Below, in pieces: positions 38,074 to 47,581 of a stretch of DNA of 64,000 bases (its first letter is position 1; each line of letters opens with the position of its first letter). The DNA is from Hymenobacter nivis (GTDB lineage Bacteria; Bacteroidota; Bacteroidia; Cytophagales; Hymenobacteraceae): NCBI RefSeq assembly GCF_006439025.1, contig NZ_RCYZ01000003.1, forward strand, positions 62,001-126,000, given 5' to 3'. Made by a program: the position numbers and the translations under genes. Below the pieces are notes generated by a model. The model saw only the letters and a program-made list of their open reading frames with translations, did no database searches and was not told the origin of the DNA.

Positions 38074-38426
38074 CGGATAGCCTACTAATTAAAACAAATT
38101 TTGGTGTTGATTCTGTCGGAAACCTGTGGCGAGAATTAGGGCCCCGGAGGGCCTGATGCCCGCTCGAAAGCCCCCTACGGCGCCGCTGGGCACTTAGGTT
38201 ACCAAATCGTTAAGCCAGCAGCCGGCAACCAGCGTCCAGCCGCAAGCCCAACGCCTGAGAATCAGCCCCGGGGCCCTAAATTATCGGCCGGGCACATGTG
38301 GCAAGTCCGCGCAGCCAAGGAGTTTTTTGAACGCATGAAAACAGGCCCGCTCATGGCGCATGTCTGCCACTGCGCTCCGGCCCAGCGGTTGTGCAATGCG
38401 CGGACCGGCAAAGGCCACGCGGCCCG
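38074..38426. other. Gene-free stretch, nothing recognised
   Basis: Contains the promoter region of the PAP2 gene (AT-rich close to 38080-38110) and GGGGCC words, but no ORF with protein-like composition, no terminator and no repeat were found. Confidence 0.6.
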
Positions 38427-39725
38427 TTACGGCTGCTGGTAGAGCACGCCGCCCTTCATCACGAGGCGCACTTGGCGCAGGGCTTCCACCTGCCGGGTAG
38501 GGTCGCCGGCCACAGCTACTAGGTCGGCGAGCAGGCCGGGGGCAATGCGGCCGCGGTCGGCGAGGTGGAAGATTTGGGCGTTGCCGGCGGTGGCGGCGCG
38601 CAGCACCTGCTGCGGCGCGAGGCCGTAGTCGTTCACCAGCAGCTCCAGCTCGCGGGCGTTGTCGCCGTGCGGAAACACGCCCACGTCGCCGCCGATGGCC
38701 AGCGCCACGCCGGCTTGCACGGCGGCGGCCACGGCGCGGTGCTTGGCCAGCACCCGCTCGGGCGCGGGGCCCTGGCCTCTCTTCCAGCCGCGGTACTGCG
38801 AAATGGCGTCGGTGGCGGCCACGGTGGGGCACAGGGCCACGCCGCGCTGCTTCATCAGGCGGAACACTTCGGGCGTGCCGGCGTCGCCGTGCTCGATGGT
38901 TTCGACGCCGGCCAGCACGGCGCGGCGCATGCCCTCGGCGGTACTGGCGTGGGCCACCACGCCGCGGCCCGTGGAGCGGGCGGTTTGCACAATCAGCGTC
39001 AGTTCTTCCTGCGAAAACGTGGGTGCGGCCGTGCCGCCGGGGCCCCAGCGGTAGTCGGCGTACACCTTCACCACGTCGGCCCCGCCGCCAATCTGCTCGC
39101 GCACGGCCTTGATGATGCCGTCCACGCCGTCGGCTTCCTGGGCCCCCTGGGGCAGGTCGTCCACGGCGGCCAGGCGGGGGCCGTAGCTGCCGGTGGCCAC
39201 CAGGGCGCGCGTGGCCACCAGCAGCCGCGGCCCGGGAATGATGCCCTCGTCGATGGCCCGTTTCAGGCCCACGTCGGCGTAGCCAGCGCCCTCCGTGCCC
39301 AGGTCGCGGGCGGTGGTGAAGCCGGCCAGCAGTGTGCGCTGGGCGTGCACGGTGGCGCGGGCCACGCGCAGGGCCAGCGGCTCTTTTAGCACCTGGTCGT
39401 CCCAGGGCGTTTCGTTATAGGGGTGCAGCAGCAGGTGCGAATGCCCCTCGATGAGGCCGGGCAGCAGCGTGAGGCCAGGCAGCTCCAGCACCCGCGCCCT
39501 GGCCGGGGCCCCCAGCTGCGCGGCTGGCCCCGCGGCCACGATCTTGCCGTCCGCCACCAGCACGGCCCAGCCCGGGTGCAGGTCCTGGCCATCGAACACG
39601 GCCGCGGGCCGCAGCAGCGTGGCGGTGGGCGCGGGCGGCGCGGCGGGGGCAGCCACGGGGCTCTGGGCGCGGGCCGTTAGGGCCCCCAGGGCCAGGAGGC
39701 AGCCCAGTAGCTTAGCGAGCTTCAT
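38427..39725 (-). CDS. Amidohydrolase family protein (imidazolonepropionase-like)
   Basis: 432 residues with a signal peptide (LLGCLLALGALTARAQ), which is unusual for cytoplasmic amidohydrolases and puts this one in the periplasm. Metal-site motifs are seen: GHSHLLLHP (the HxH), VKVYADY (Lys), VAHAS, ETIEHGD, and GGDVGVFPHGDN (Asp). This set matches the amidohydrolase superfamily group near imidazolonepropionase/prolidase-like enzymes. Substrate unknown; secreted members often cleave dipeptides or imides. It lies 83 nt downstream of the acylase gene on the same strand, and the two may act on peptide- or amide-type compounds together (inference). Confidence 0.9.
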   Translation of the reverse strand: MKLAKLLGCLLALGALTARAQSPVAAPAAPPAPTATLLRPAAVFDGQDLHPGWAVLVADGKIVAAGPAAQLGAPARARVLELPGLTLLPGLIEGHSHLLLHPYNETPWDDQVLKEPLALRVARATVHAQRTLLAGFTTARDLGTEGAGYADVGLKRAIDEGIIPGPRLLVATRALVATGSYGPRLAAVDDLPQGAQEADGVDGIIKAVREQIGGGADVVKVYADYRWGPGGTAAPTFSQEELTLIVQTARSTGRGVVAHASTAEGMRRAVLAGVETIEHGDAGTPEVFRLMKQRGVALCPTVAATDAISQYRGWKRGQGPAPERVLAKHRAVAAAVQAGVALAIGGDVGVFPHGDNARELELLVNDYGLAPQQVLRAATAGNAQIFHLADRGRIAPGLLADLVAVAGDPTRQVEALRQVRLVMKGGVLYQQP

Positions 39726-39746
39726 CGGTACATTTTTTAGATAGCT

Positions 39747-39789
39747 AAGCCGCCCGTCGTGCTTGCTTCGTCAGCAGGACGGGCGGCTT
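39747..39789 (-). terminator. Hairpin between the acylase and amidohydrolase genes
   Basis: AAGCCGCCCGTC (39747-39758) pairs with GACGGGCGGCTT (39778-39789), 12 bp perfect. It is located 20 nt after the acylase stop on the minus strand. No proper T run follows on that strand, so termination may be partial. Confidence 0.55.
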
Positions 39790-39808
39790 CAAAAAGTTGT
39801 TCCGGGGA

Positions 39809-42034
39809 CTATTGCTCCCCCGGGTGGTACTGTCGCTCCACGTGCTTGGCCACGTCTTCGGGGTAAAACCACACGTCCTTAAACTTGCCCTGGGTGTAGA
39901 GCGGGGCCTGGTCGGTGAAGTGCGGGGCCCCGGGGCGGCTATCCTGGCCACCGGTTATCACCGAGCGGGCCACTACCCGGGGCCCAAATTCCACCACCGC
40001 CACGAAGCTGTTGCCCACGTAGCCGTAGCGCTTCTTGGTGTTCGGGGCCGGGCGGGCCCCGAACGCTGCGAGCGAGCCCCAGGCCGACGAGGTGAAGGCC
40101 ACCGGCAGGCTTGGCTGGTTGTCGTCGTAGGTTTCGGCAATGCGGCCGGTCAGGCGCTGGTAGCGGTTTATTTCGCCCCAGGCCACGTCCCAGCGGCCAA
40201 AGTCGCGGGTCAGCTCGGCGATGGTTTCGCCCAGGGCGGCGGCTTTTTCCTCGGGCGTCACGTGGTCGATGACGAACTGCGTGAAGGCGATGTAATCGAG
40301 GGTTTGGCCGGCCGGCACGCGGGGGCGCGCCAGGCGCTGCATGCGCTCGGCCCAGTAAATGGCCAGCGTTTGGCCCACCGAGGCGGCGCCGTAGTTCATG
40401 TTCCAGGCGCGGAGCACGGGCAGGGCGGCGGCCACGCCGGCGGGCAGCGGCGAGTCGCTGGCCGCGTCGAGCAGCAGCTGGCAGTCGCGCAGGGCGGCGG
40501 GCAGCAGCTTTTCGAAGCCGGCCAGGTGCGGGTCGTTGGCGGCGGCGATGAGCGTGTCAAGCGTGAAAACCGGGCGCCGGCTCAGCACCCGCACCGCGTT
40601 GATTTCGCGGTAGTTGTCGGGCTCGGGCGCCATGTAGGCGGGGTACTTGGCGGGGTCGGGGCTGCTGCCGGGGCCCGCCACGGTGAAGGGCGTGCCGTTG
40701 CAATTCTGGATGAAGCCGCTGGCGGGGTTGCGCACCTGCACGATGTCTTCCACGGGGTGCAGGCCCTGCCACTCGGTGGCCTTGGTGGTGCCGTCCACGG
40801 GCTGGCTCCAGTCGGGGCCCGCGGGGCGGCGGGGCATGAAGTTGCCGTGCCAGTAGGCGATGGTGCCCTTGGCGTCGGCAAACACGGTGTTGTTGGAGGC
40901 GTTGCCGTTCAGCCGCATCACCTCCTTGAAGCTGGCGTAGTCGGTAGCCTTGGTGCGCAGGTACGACTGCTCCAGGGCCGCGAGCGGGTCGTCCATCATT
41001 TTCACCGTCAGCCACTTGCCATCGGCCTGCTGGCCCACCACGGGGCCGTGGGGCGTGTAATAGGTCGTGAACTTGCGGCGCAGCAGCTGCCCGTCTTTCA
41101 CGTAGGCCAGCGCCACGGGGGCGGCGCGCACGGGCAGCGTTTGGCCGTCGTACTGGTAGTAGTACTTGCCGTCCTTTTCCGTCACCGTCTCCAGGTACTC
41201 GTCCATCGAGTCGGCGTAGCTGGAGGTGTGCATCCAGCCGCACTTGGCGTTAAAGCCCTGGTAGATAAAGAACTGGCCCCACGTCACGGCCCCGTAGGCG
41301 TTGAGGCCGGCGGCGCTCGTCATTTGCAGCTCGGAGCGGAAGTAAAATGAGGTGTGCGGGTTGATGAGCAGCAGGGCGTGGCCCGAGGCGCTCTTGGCCG
41401 GCGCAATGGCAAAGCCGTTCGAGCCCACCGAGCTGCGGTCGAACCCGTCGGCCTCGGCGCGCCCCGCCGGGGGCCCCTGCCACGAGGTAGGCTTCTGCTG
41501 GCTATAGAAGGCCTTGATGCGGTCGGCCGGCACCACGCTCACGTTGCCCCCGATGCTGCCCTCGCTGAAGAGCAGCGGCATCCAGGGCTGGAAGCGGCGG
41601 ATGCGCCGCGGGTGCACGTCGGGGTGGGTGGACAGGTAGTAGTTGGTGCCGGCGGCGAAGGCGTTGAGCAGGCTTTTCATCCAGGCCGGGCTGCGGCCGT
41701 ACACCGCCACGGCCCGCGTGCTGTCCATAAATAGCCGGGCCCGCAGGTCTTCGTAGAGCGCGGCCTCCCCGTCCACTTCGGCGCGGCGGCCCAGGGCGGT
41801 GAGGTAGTTGTCCTCCACTCGCGCAAAATCTTCTTCGCACTGCGTGTACAGGGCCCCAAACACAGCGTCGGCGTCGGTTTTGCCGTTGATGTGGGGCACG
41901 CCCCAGGTGTCGCGCGTCACGGTTACCTGCCGGGCTTGCTGCTTCCAGCGGGCCACCTCGGCGGGCGAAAAAGCCTGGGCCCGGGCCTGCGTTAGGGCCC
42001 CCAGCGCGAGCAAGGCAGTGAGGATTGGTCGCAT
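39809..42034 (-). CDS. Penicillin-acylase-type Ntn hydrolase
   Basis: 741 residues, signal peptide (ILTALLALGALTQARAQ). The alpha chain carries VTRDTWGVPHINGKTDADAVFG, the family entry motif. The catalytic N-terminal Ser of the beta chain after self-cleavage is in VGSNGFAIAP (around residue 203). Further family features are MTSAAGLNAYGAVTWGQFF, FNAKCGWMHTSS, and HGPVVGQ. It should hydrolyse amide bonds such as acyl-homoserine lactones or beta-lactam side chains in the periplasm. The exact substrate is unknown. It is one of a set of minus-strand hydrolases here. Confidence 0.92.
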   Translation of the reverse strand: MRPILTALLALGALTQARAQAFSPAEVARWKQQARQVTVTRDTWGVPHINGKTDADAVFGALYTQCEEDFARVEDNYLTALGRRAEVDGEAALYEDLRARLFMDSTRAVAVYGRSPAWMKSLLNAFAAGTNYYLSTHPDVHPRRIRRFQPWMPLLFSEGSIGGNVSVVPADRIKAFYSQQKPTSWQGPPAGRAEADGFDRSSVGSNGFAIAPAKSASGHALLLINPHTSFYFRSELQMTSAAGLNAYGAVTWGQFFIYQGFNAKCGWMHTSSYADSMDEYLETVTEKDGKYYYQYDGQTLPVRAAPVALAYVKDGQLLRRKFTTYYTPHGPVVGQQADGKWLTVKMMDDPLAALEQSYLRTKATDYASFKEVMRLNGNASNNTVFADAKGTIAYWHGNFMPRRPAGPDWSQPVDGTTKATEWQGLHPVEDIVQVRNPASGFIQNCNGTPFTVAGPGSSPDPAKYPAYMAPEPDNYREINAVRVLSRRPVFTLDTLIAAANDPHLAGFEKLLPAALRDCQLLLDAASDSPLPAGVAAALPVLRAWNMNYGAASVGQTLAIYWAERMQRLARPRVPAGQTLDYIAFTQFVIDHVTPEEKAAALGETIAELTRDFGRWDVAWGEINRYQRLTGRIAETYDDNQPSLPVAFTSSAWGSLAAFGARPAPNTKKRYGYVGNSFVAVVEFGPRVVARSVITGGQDSRPGAPHFTDQAPLYTQGKFKDVWFYPEDVAKHVERQYHPGEQ

Positions 42035-42046
42035 AGGCTACGGGGT

Positions 42047-42129
42047 GTAGCGTGGACTCTGCGAGTCCGCGCTTGGTGCAAAAACAACGATTGACGTTCA
42101 ACCGCGCGGACTCGCAGAGTCCACGCTAC
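42047..42129. repeat. Family B dispersed palindrome, copy 2
   Basis: A perfect 26-bp inverted repeat: 42047-42072 (GTAGCGTGGACTCTGCGAGT and onward) and 42104-42129. It sits just upstream of the acylase start, between it and the aldolase terminator. Confidence 0.88.
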
Positions 42130-42137
42130 GGCACAAA

Positions 42138-42170
42138 GAAAGGCCGCCCGTGCAATACGGGCGGCCTTTC
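42138..42170 (-). terminator. Rho-independent terminator after the aldolase gene
   Basis: A 14-bp perfect stem (GAAAGGCCGCCCGT, loop of 5 nt) that ends on the minus strand in TTTCTTTG, 25 nt after the aldolase stop. Confidence 0.85.
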
Positions 42171-42194
42171 CAGGAAAACGTTGCTTCGGGGGCC

Positions 42195-43280
42195 CTAGCC
42201 GCGGCGGTTCACCGCGTTCAGGTCCTCAAAGGCCTGCTTGAGGCGCGCTACAAAGGTTTCTTCGCCTTTGCGCAGCCACACGCGGGGGTCGTAGTACTTC
42301 TTGTTGGGCGAGTCGGGGCCGTTGGGGTTGCCCATTTGGCCTTGCAGGTAGGCCTCGTTTTTCACGTAGTAATCCTTGATGCCTTCCCACAGCGCCCACT
42401 GCAAGTCGGTGTCAATATTCATCTTGATGGCGCCGTAGCTGATGGCCTCACGGATTTCCGCCTGGCTCGAACCCGAGCCGCCGTGGAATACGAAATCGAT
42501 GGGCAGCGCCGCTTCGATCTTGTGCTTCTCACGCAAAAACTCCTGCGAGTTGTGCAGGATTTTCGGCTCCAGGCGCACGTTGCCGGGCTTGTACACGCCG
42601 TGCACGTTGCCAAACGCCGCGGCGATGGTGAAGCGCGGGCTGATTTTGCTCAGCTCCTCGTAGGCGTAGGCCACTTCCGAAGGCTGGGTGTAGAGCTTGC
42701 TGGAGTCCACGTCGGAGTTGTCCACGCCGTCTTCTTCGCCGCCGGTCACGCCCAGCTCAATCTCCAGCGTCATGCCCATTTTGGCCATGCGGGCCAGGTA
42801 CTTGGCGCAGATTTCGATGTTCTCCTCGATCGGCTCTTCCGACAAGTCGAGCATGTGCGAGCTGTAGAGCGGCTGGCCGTGCTGGGCGAAGTGCTTCTCG
42901 CCGGCGTCGAGCAGGCCGTCGATCCAGGGCAACAGTTTCTTGGCGGCGTGGTCGGTGTGCAGCACCACCGGCACGTCGTAGAGGGCGGCCATGGCGTGCA
43001 CGTGCTGGGCCCCCGAAATGCCGCCGGCGATGCTGGCCTGCTGCTTGTCGTTGGGCACCGATTTGCCAGCAAAGAACTGGGCGCCGCCGTTCGAGAACTG
43101 AATCATGACGGGCGAGTTCAGGTCGCGGGCCGCTTCCAGTACGCCGTTCACGGTGTCGGTGCCGGTCACGTTCACCGCGGGCAGGGCGTAGCCCTCGGCC
43201 TTGGCGCGTTGGAAAAGCTGTTGCACTTCGTCGCCGTGCAGCACGCCGGCGCGCAGGCGGCCAGAAGAAGGAGTTGACAT
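42195..43280 (-). CDS. fbaA: Class II fructose-bisphosphate aldolase
   Basis: 361 residues from the ATG at 43280 (E. coli FbaA has 359). Zinc and substrate motifs are visible: VVLHTDHAAKKLLPW (His ligand), ELGVTGGEEDGVD (flexible acid loop), NVHGVYKPG and VFHGGSGSS (phosphate binding), then KMNIDTDLQWA. It splits fructose-1,6-bisphosphate to dihydroxyacetone phosphate and glyceraldehyde-3-phosphate. It is monocistronic (own terminator) and divergent from nagA, 311 bp away. That gap holds no gene. Confidence 0.96.
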   Translation of the reverse strand: MSTPSSGRLRAGVLHGDEVQQLFQRAKAEGYALPAVNVTGTDTVNGVLEAARDLNSPVMIQFSNGGAQFFAGKSVPNDKQQASIAGGISGAQHVHAMAALYDVPVVLHTDHAAKKLLPWIDGLLDAGEKHFAQHGQPLYSSHMLDLSEEPIEENIEICAKYLARMAKMGMTLEIELGVTGGEEDGVDNSDVDSSKLYTQPSEVAYAYEELSKISPRFTIAAAFGNVHGVYKPGNVRLEPKILHNSQEFLREKHKIEAALPIDFVFHGGSGSSQAEIREAISYGAIKMNIDTDLQWALWEGIKDYYVKNEAYLQGQMGNPNGPDSPNKKYYDPRVWLRKGEETFVARLKQAFEDLNAVNRRG

Positions 43281-43591
43281 GGGATGGTCTTGAACTGAAT
43301 GAGGCGGCAATTTATGGGTTTCAGCGTTTTCGGGGCCCCGCCACGATTTTATTTTCTAACAAGCCGCTTGCCCAGGCCCCGCCGCCGCCGCCAGCCCGGA
43401 CCGGCCCCGGGGCCCCATTGGGCCCGCCAGCCCCAGTAATTCCTCCAAAACACCGTCCTGCCTTATTGCTAGAAAATATTCGTCCAATACCCGCCGAGTT
43501 AGCTGGGGCCCCAAGGCCAAGTCCACCGGCGGCCGATTAGCTTCGCCCCTTCCCGCGCGGCGCTGCCGCGCCCACCCCCGCCCCTACCGCC
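43281..43591. other. Divergent promoter region, no gene
   Basis: 311 bp between the aldolase and nagA starts. Contains two GGGGCCCC words (43332 and 43418) and AT-rich patches (about 43440-43490) that could hold promoters; nothing else was recognised. Confidence 0.55.
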
Positions 43592-44713
43592 ATGCGCTAC
43601 CTGCTCACCAATTGCACCGTGTACACTGGCCACGCCGTGCTGCCCGACCACGCCGTACTGATTGACAACGAAATAATTACCGACGTTTTGCCCGCGACCG
43701 AGGCGCCCGCCGACGTGCTGCGCCACGACTTGGGCGGCGCCAACCTCTGCCCGGGCTTCGTCGATTTGCAGCTGTATGGCGGGGGCAGCATCCTGTTTTC
43801 CGTCGAGCCCACCGCCGCGGCCCTGGCCGACCTGCGGGCCCACACGCTGCGCCACGGCACCACCAGCTTCCTGCCCACCATGCCCACCAACGCGCCCGAA
43901 TTGATGCAGGCGGCCATCGCGGCGGTGCGCGCGGCGTTGCCCACCACACCCGGCCTGCTGGGCCTGCACCTGGAGGGCCCCTACCTCAACCCCGTCAAAA
44001 AAGGCGCGCACCGCGCCGAGTTCATCCAGAAACCGGAGCCGGGGCCCCTGGCCGCGCTGCTGGCCGCCAGCGCCGGCGTACTCCGCATCATGACGCTGGC
44101 CCCGGAAATGGCCCCGCCCGAAGCCGTGGCTCAGCTGCGGGCCGCCGGCGTGGTGTGCTCGGCGGGCCATTCCGACGCGACTTTTGCCCAGGGGCAGGCG
44201 GCGTTTCGCGGCGGGTTTGCGGCGGCCACGCACCTGTTCAACGCCATGTCGGGGCTGCTGCACCGGGCCCCGGGGTTGGTGGGCGCCATTTTGGACGACG
44301 AGGCGGTGGCCGCCAGCGTGGTGGCCGACGGCGTGCACGTGGACTACGCCGCCGTCCGCATTGCCCACAAAATCATGGGCGAGCGGCTGTTCCTCATCAC
44401 CGACGCGGTGAACGAATCGACCCACGGGGCCTACCAGTTCCGCCGCCAGGGCGACCATTTTGTGGATGCCAACGGCACGCTCGCCGGCTCGGCCCTCACG
44501 CTGCTGTCGGCCGTGCGCAACTGCGTGCAGCACGTAGGCATCGCCCTGCCCGAGGCCCTGCGCATGGCCACCCTTTACCCCGCCCGCGTGTTGGGCCTGG
44601 CCGACCACCTGGGCCTAGTTGCGCCCGGCTACCGGGCCGATTTGTGCGCGTTTGACCACAACTATAACGCGCAAGCCACCGTGCTGCACGGTGCGCTGCA
44701 CCGCTGGGCCTAG
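43592..44713 (+). CDS. nagA: N-acetylglucosamine-6-phosphate deacetylase
   Basis: 373 residues. Family motifs in order: FVDLQLYGGGS (start of the barrel), LHLEGPYLNPVKKGAH (catalytic/metal Glu region), SAGHSDA, THLFNAMSG, DGVHVD, and LITDA (catalytic Asp). It removes acetate from GlcNAc-6-phosphate, giving glucosamine-6-phosphate for wall recycling or catabolism. The GH89 gene (60919-63123) and the GH3 gene in this window could supply GlcNAc, but no nagB or PTS/kinase gene is adjacent. A Crp/Fnr regulator follows by 54 nt on the same strand. Confidence 0.95.
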   Translation: MRYLLTNCTVYTGHAVLPDHAVLIDNEIITDVLPATEAPADVLRHDLGGANLCPGFVDLQLYGGGSILFSVEPTAAALADLRAHTLRHGTTSFLPTMPTNAPELMQAAIAAVRAALPTTPGLLGLHLEGPYLNPVKKGAHRAEFIQKPEPGPLAALLAASAGVLRIMTLAPEMAPPEAVAQLRAAGVVCSAGHSDATFAQGQAAFRGGFAAATHLFNAMSGLLHRAPGLVGAILDDEAVAASVVADGVHVDYAAVRIAHKIMGERLFLITDAVNESTHGAYQFRRQGDHFVDANGTLAGSALTLLSAVRNCVQHVGIALPEALRMATLYPARVLGLADHLGLVAPGYRADLCAFDHNYNAQATVLHGALHRWA

Positions 44714-44767
44714 CCCCTCCCCTTTGGGGGCCGGGCCCCGGGCCGCCGGGGGCCCTACTTTTGGGGC

Positions 44768-45364
44768 ATGCACCCCCTCCGCGCCTACATTCACCGCTTT
44801 GTGGCGCTGCCCGACGAAGCGTGGCGCGCCCTAGAAGCCGAGTTGCAGCCCCGCCAGCTGAAGCGGCACGAATACTTTGTGCAGCCCGGCGACACCCGGC
44901 ACGAGGTAGCGCTGCTGCTGCGCGGTGCATGCCGGATGTTTTACCCGCGGGCCGACGGCGAGGAGGTGACGACGTACTTTTTCTTCGAAAACCACCTGCT
45001 GGCCTCCTACCCCGCCTGCCTGCGCAACGCGCCGAGCCCCCTGGCCATCCAGGCCCTGGAGCCGACGGAGCTGCTGGTGTTTCCCTACGCGGCCCTCACG
45101 CGGCTGTACGATGCCTGGCCCGTATTTGAGCGGTTTGGGCGGCTGCTGGCCGAGTACCACCTCATCGGCACCGAAGAGCGGCTGAGCGAGCAGCTGCTGT
45201 ACTCGCCCGAGGCGCGGTACCGGGCCCTGCTCGCCAGCTCCAAAACCAAGATCATGGCGCGCATTCCGCAGCGGCTGGTGGCCGCCTACCTGGGCGTGAC
45301 GCCGGTGAGCTTCAGCCGCATCCGGGCCCGGGTGGCGCGCAACCCGGGGCCCCCAGCGGGCTAA
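44768..45364 (+). CDS. Crp/Fnr family transcriptional regulator
   Basis: 198 residues. An N-terminal cyclic-nucleotide-like domain (QPGDTRHEVALLLRGACRMFY; GEEVTTYFFFENH; LQALEPTELLVFPY) is followed by a C-terminal winged helix (IPQRLVAAYLGVTPVSFSRIRAR). The cAMP-contacting residues of Crp are not obvious, as in many Bacteroidota members. A possible -7 word (TACTTTTG, 44756-44763) lies only 5 nt before the start codon; if real, the mRNA would be leaderless, which I do not consider proven. Confidence 0.85.
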   Translation: MHPLRAYIHRFVALPDEAWRALEAELQPRQLKRHEYFVQPGDTRHEVALLLRGACRMFYPRADGEEVTTYFFFENHLLASYPACLRNAPSPLAIQALEPTELLVFPYAALTRLYDAWPVFERFGRLLAEYHLIGTEERLSEQLLYSPEARYRALLASSKTKIMARIPQRLVAAYLGVTPVSFSRIRARVARNPGPPAG

Positions 45365-45443
45365 TTTCTTAGCGTTTGTTAACGAAAGCGGGGCCCCGCG
45401 GGGCAGAATTTTGTGGCATCACTTCCCCAAAGTCTCCAGCCCG

Positions 45444-45821
45444 ATGAAACGCTTGCTCCAACTCGAAGAACTGGCCGAACTAAGCTTCGCCGCCGTGGTA
45501 TTTGCCCACCTGCCCTACGCCTGGTGGTGGCTGCCGGCCCTGTTCCTGGTCCCCGACCTGAGCATGCTGGGCTACCTGGCCGGGCCGCGCGCGGGGGCCC
45601 TCGCCTACAACCTGGCCCACCACAAAGCCGTGGCGCTGGCCGTGGGCCTGGCCGGCTACGGGCTGGGCAGCCCGCCCTTGCTGCTGGCCGGCACGGTGCT
45701 GCTGCTCCACAGTGCCTTCGACCGCCTGCTGGGCTACGGCCTCAAGTACGGCACCGGCTTCCGCCACACCCACCTCGGCAGCATGCCCGCTCCGCCCGCC
45801 GCGGCCGCCAGCATGGGGTAA
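45444..45821 (+). CDS. DUF4260 family membrane protein
   Basis: 125 residues from the ATG at 45444. Three or four membrane segments; the family motifs VPDLSMLGYLAGPRAGALAYN, HHKAVAL and HSAFDRLLGYGLKYG...THLG are all present. Function unknown. It stops before the convergent S41 gene. The preceding bases contain a fair -7 match (GAATTTTG, 45406-45413). Confidence 0.88.
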   Translation: MKRLLQLEELAELSFAAVVFAHLPYAWWWLPALFLVPDLSMLGYLAGPRAGALAYNLAHHKAVALAVGLAGYGLGSPPLLLAGTVLLLHSAFDRLLGYGLKYGTGFRHTHLGSMPAPPAAAASMG

Positions 45822-45826
45822 GCGTC

Positions 45827-47416
45827 TTAGTGCTTCGGCGCGCCAATGCGGGGGCCCCGGGTGGGCGCAGCGCCGGCCGCCCGGGCGGCCATCAGCTTCA
45901 GCGCGAAGGCCAGCTGCGGGTCGCGGTTGGCCAGGAAATCGGCGCGGGATTGCGCCACCGGGTAATCGGGCAGGACGCCGCGGCCGAAGGGCTGGCCGGC
46001 CCTCGGCGGCACATCCTGCTGCAAATCAACCCAGTAGAAACTGGTTTGGATGCCGGTGTTGGGGAGGGTGTAGGCCAGCTCGCCGTGGCCGGTGTGGCCG
46101 TAGTAGCCGCCCATGGTTTCTTCGCCGATGACCGTGGCGGCGGTACGGCCGCGCACCATGGCCGCAAACATGGAGCCGGCCGAGGCCAGCCGCGGGCTGA
46201 TGAGAAGGTACAGGCGGCCGCGAAACCGGTTCGGGCGGGGCTGGAAGACCGGGTTGCTGCGGGCCGTTTGGTGCAGCTGGCCGTTGGGGCCCCCGGCGAA
46301 ATCGGTGCGCAGCAGCCCGGCGATTTCCCGCACGGCGGTGGCGCGCTCGGCGGTGTTTTTCTCGAAGCTGAGGTAGCGGCGGCAGGGCACTTGCCGGAAG
46401 CTAACGGTGGCGCCCTTGTTCTCCCGAAACGGCGCGTGCGCCAGGTAGGCAAAGGTGTGCATGTCGTTGTTGTCGTCGCCGCCGCCGTTGGCCCGCACGT
46501 CCACCAGCAGGTCGGTAATGGCCGGCGTTTGGCGGAGCAGCCCGAAGCACGAATCCAGGAACGCCGCGTACCGCCGGTGCCCCGCCGTGCCCGCTTCGCC
46601 AATGTCGAACGTGTTGACCGTCAGCACCGCCGCCGGCCGGTTGGGCAGCAGCCGGAACGTGTATTTCCGCGGGGCGTCGTTGAAAAACGCGTCGTCGAAG
46701 GGCTTGGAGTGGCGGGCGGCGAAGGCTTGCTCGTAGGCGCGGTACGGCACGGCGGGCATGGTTTGGGCCAGGGTACCGGGCCGGCCCGGCACGGTGTAGC
46801 GCACCACGAAGGCAGCCTGGGGGCCGTATTCGAGCCGGTAATATTCGGGGAAATCGGCCGCTAGGCCCACGGTTTTGCCGGTGGTATTCAGGCCGTCGGT
46901 GGTGTAGTAGCGGCCCAACTCGCGCACCAGCCGCCGGGCCGGAATACCGTTGATGCTGGCAATGAGGGCCCCCAGCGGCAGGGGGCCCCGGGCCGTATTC
47001 AGCAGCAGCTGGCCCGCCACCAGCTTCACCGGATACGGGAAAAACGCGGGGGCGGCGTGCATCTCGGCGCGCACGGCCGCGGGCAGCGCGGTGTCGTTGT
47101 GCAGGCTGCCTTCAAAATTGGTGATGCCCACCACCAGCCGGTACACGTCGATGACGGTCATGCCGTCCGTCGCCTGGGCGCGGGCGGCGGCAAAGGCGCT
47201 GTCCATCTGGGCTTTGCTGCGGTATTTATAGATGCCGGCGTGGGCCGCTTCCTTGATGCGCTGGAACAAAACCAGGTCTTCCAAAACCCGCGCTTTGGGC
47301 ACCACGCGGGCCAGGGCCGGGGCCCCTTGCTGGGCCGCGGGCTGCGGCTGGCAGGCGGCCAGCCCAACCCAGCCAACCCCCGCGGCCCAGGGCCCCAATC
47401 GAAAACGTGCCGCCAT
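45827..47416 (-). CDS. S41-family peptidase lipoprotein
   Basis: 529 residues from the ATG at 47416. Lipobox GLAAC with a Cys at about 22, so it is anchored as a lipoprotein. The C-terminal half carries the S41 (tail-specific/CtpA-type) protease core: VDVRANGGGDDNND, then YLLISPRLASAGSMFAAMV with the catalytic Ser in SAGS, and IGEETMGGYYGHTG. No PDZ domain is evident, as in many Bacteroidota S41 lipoproteins. The nucleophile context (SAGS instead of SAGE) is a mild variant. It is downstream of the MbnH-like gene on the same strand, with a palindrome between. Confidence 0.88.
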   Translation of the reverse strand: MAARFRLGPWAAGVGWVGLAACQPQPAAQQGAPALARVVPKARVLEDLVLFQRIKEAAHAGIYKYRSKAQMDSAFAAARAQATDGMTVIDVYRLVVGITNFEGSLHNDTALPAAVRAEMHAAPAFFPYPVKLVAGQLLLNTARGPLPLGALIASINGIPARRLVRELGRYYTTDGLNTTGKTVGLAADFPEYYRLEYGPQAAFVVRYTVPGRPGTLAQTMPAVPYRAYEQAFAARHSKPFDDAFFNDAPRKYTFRLLPNRPAAVLTVNTFDIGEAGTAGHRRYAAFLDSCFGLLRQTPAITDLLVDVRANGGGDDNNDMHTFAYLAHAPFRENKGATVSFRQVPCRRYLSFEKNTAERATAVREIAGLLRTDFAGGPNGQLHQTARSNPVFQPRPNRFRGRLYLLISPRLASAGSMFAAMVRGRTAATVIGEETMGGYYGHTGHGELAYTLPNTGIQTSFYWVDLQQDVPPRAGQPFGRGVLPDYPVAQSRADFLANRDPQLAFALKLMAARAAGAAPTRGPRIGAPKH

Positions 47417-47465
47417 GAATGGAATGCTAGTTGGGCGAAATTCCGGGGCCCTGCCGCGGATTGCA

Positions 47466-47564
47466 GCGCGGGCTTTGCAGTCCACGGCTCTGCATGGTCA
47501 CTGCGCAATCGCCCAACGGCAACCGATAGGACGAAGCGAGAGCCGCGGACTACAAAGTCCGCGC
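47466..47564. repeat. Family B dispersed palindrome, copy 3
   Basis: Arms at 47466-47491 (GCGCGGGCTTTGCAGTCCAC and onward) and 47539-47564 match at 23 of 26 positions, the same family as copies 1 and 2. It lies between the MbnH-like and S41 genes. Confidence 0.8.
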
Positions 47565-47581
47565 TACAGATCGTGCTGCAA

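Noticed and set aside
38281..38832. A minus-strand Arg/Pro-rich frame overlapping the amidohydrolase end
   Set aside because: It overlaps a well-supported gene in another frame and has no protein-like composition.
44756..44763. TACTTTTG as a promoter of a leaderless Crp/Fnr mRNA
   Set aside because: The -7 consensus fits, but the nearest TTTG is about 29 nt away and one short match in GC-rich DNA is weak evidence.
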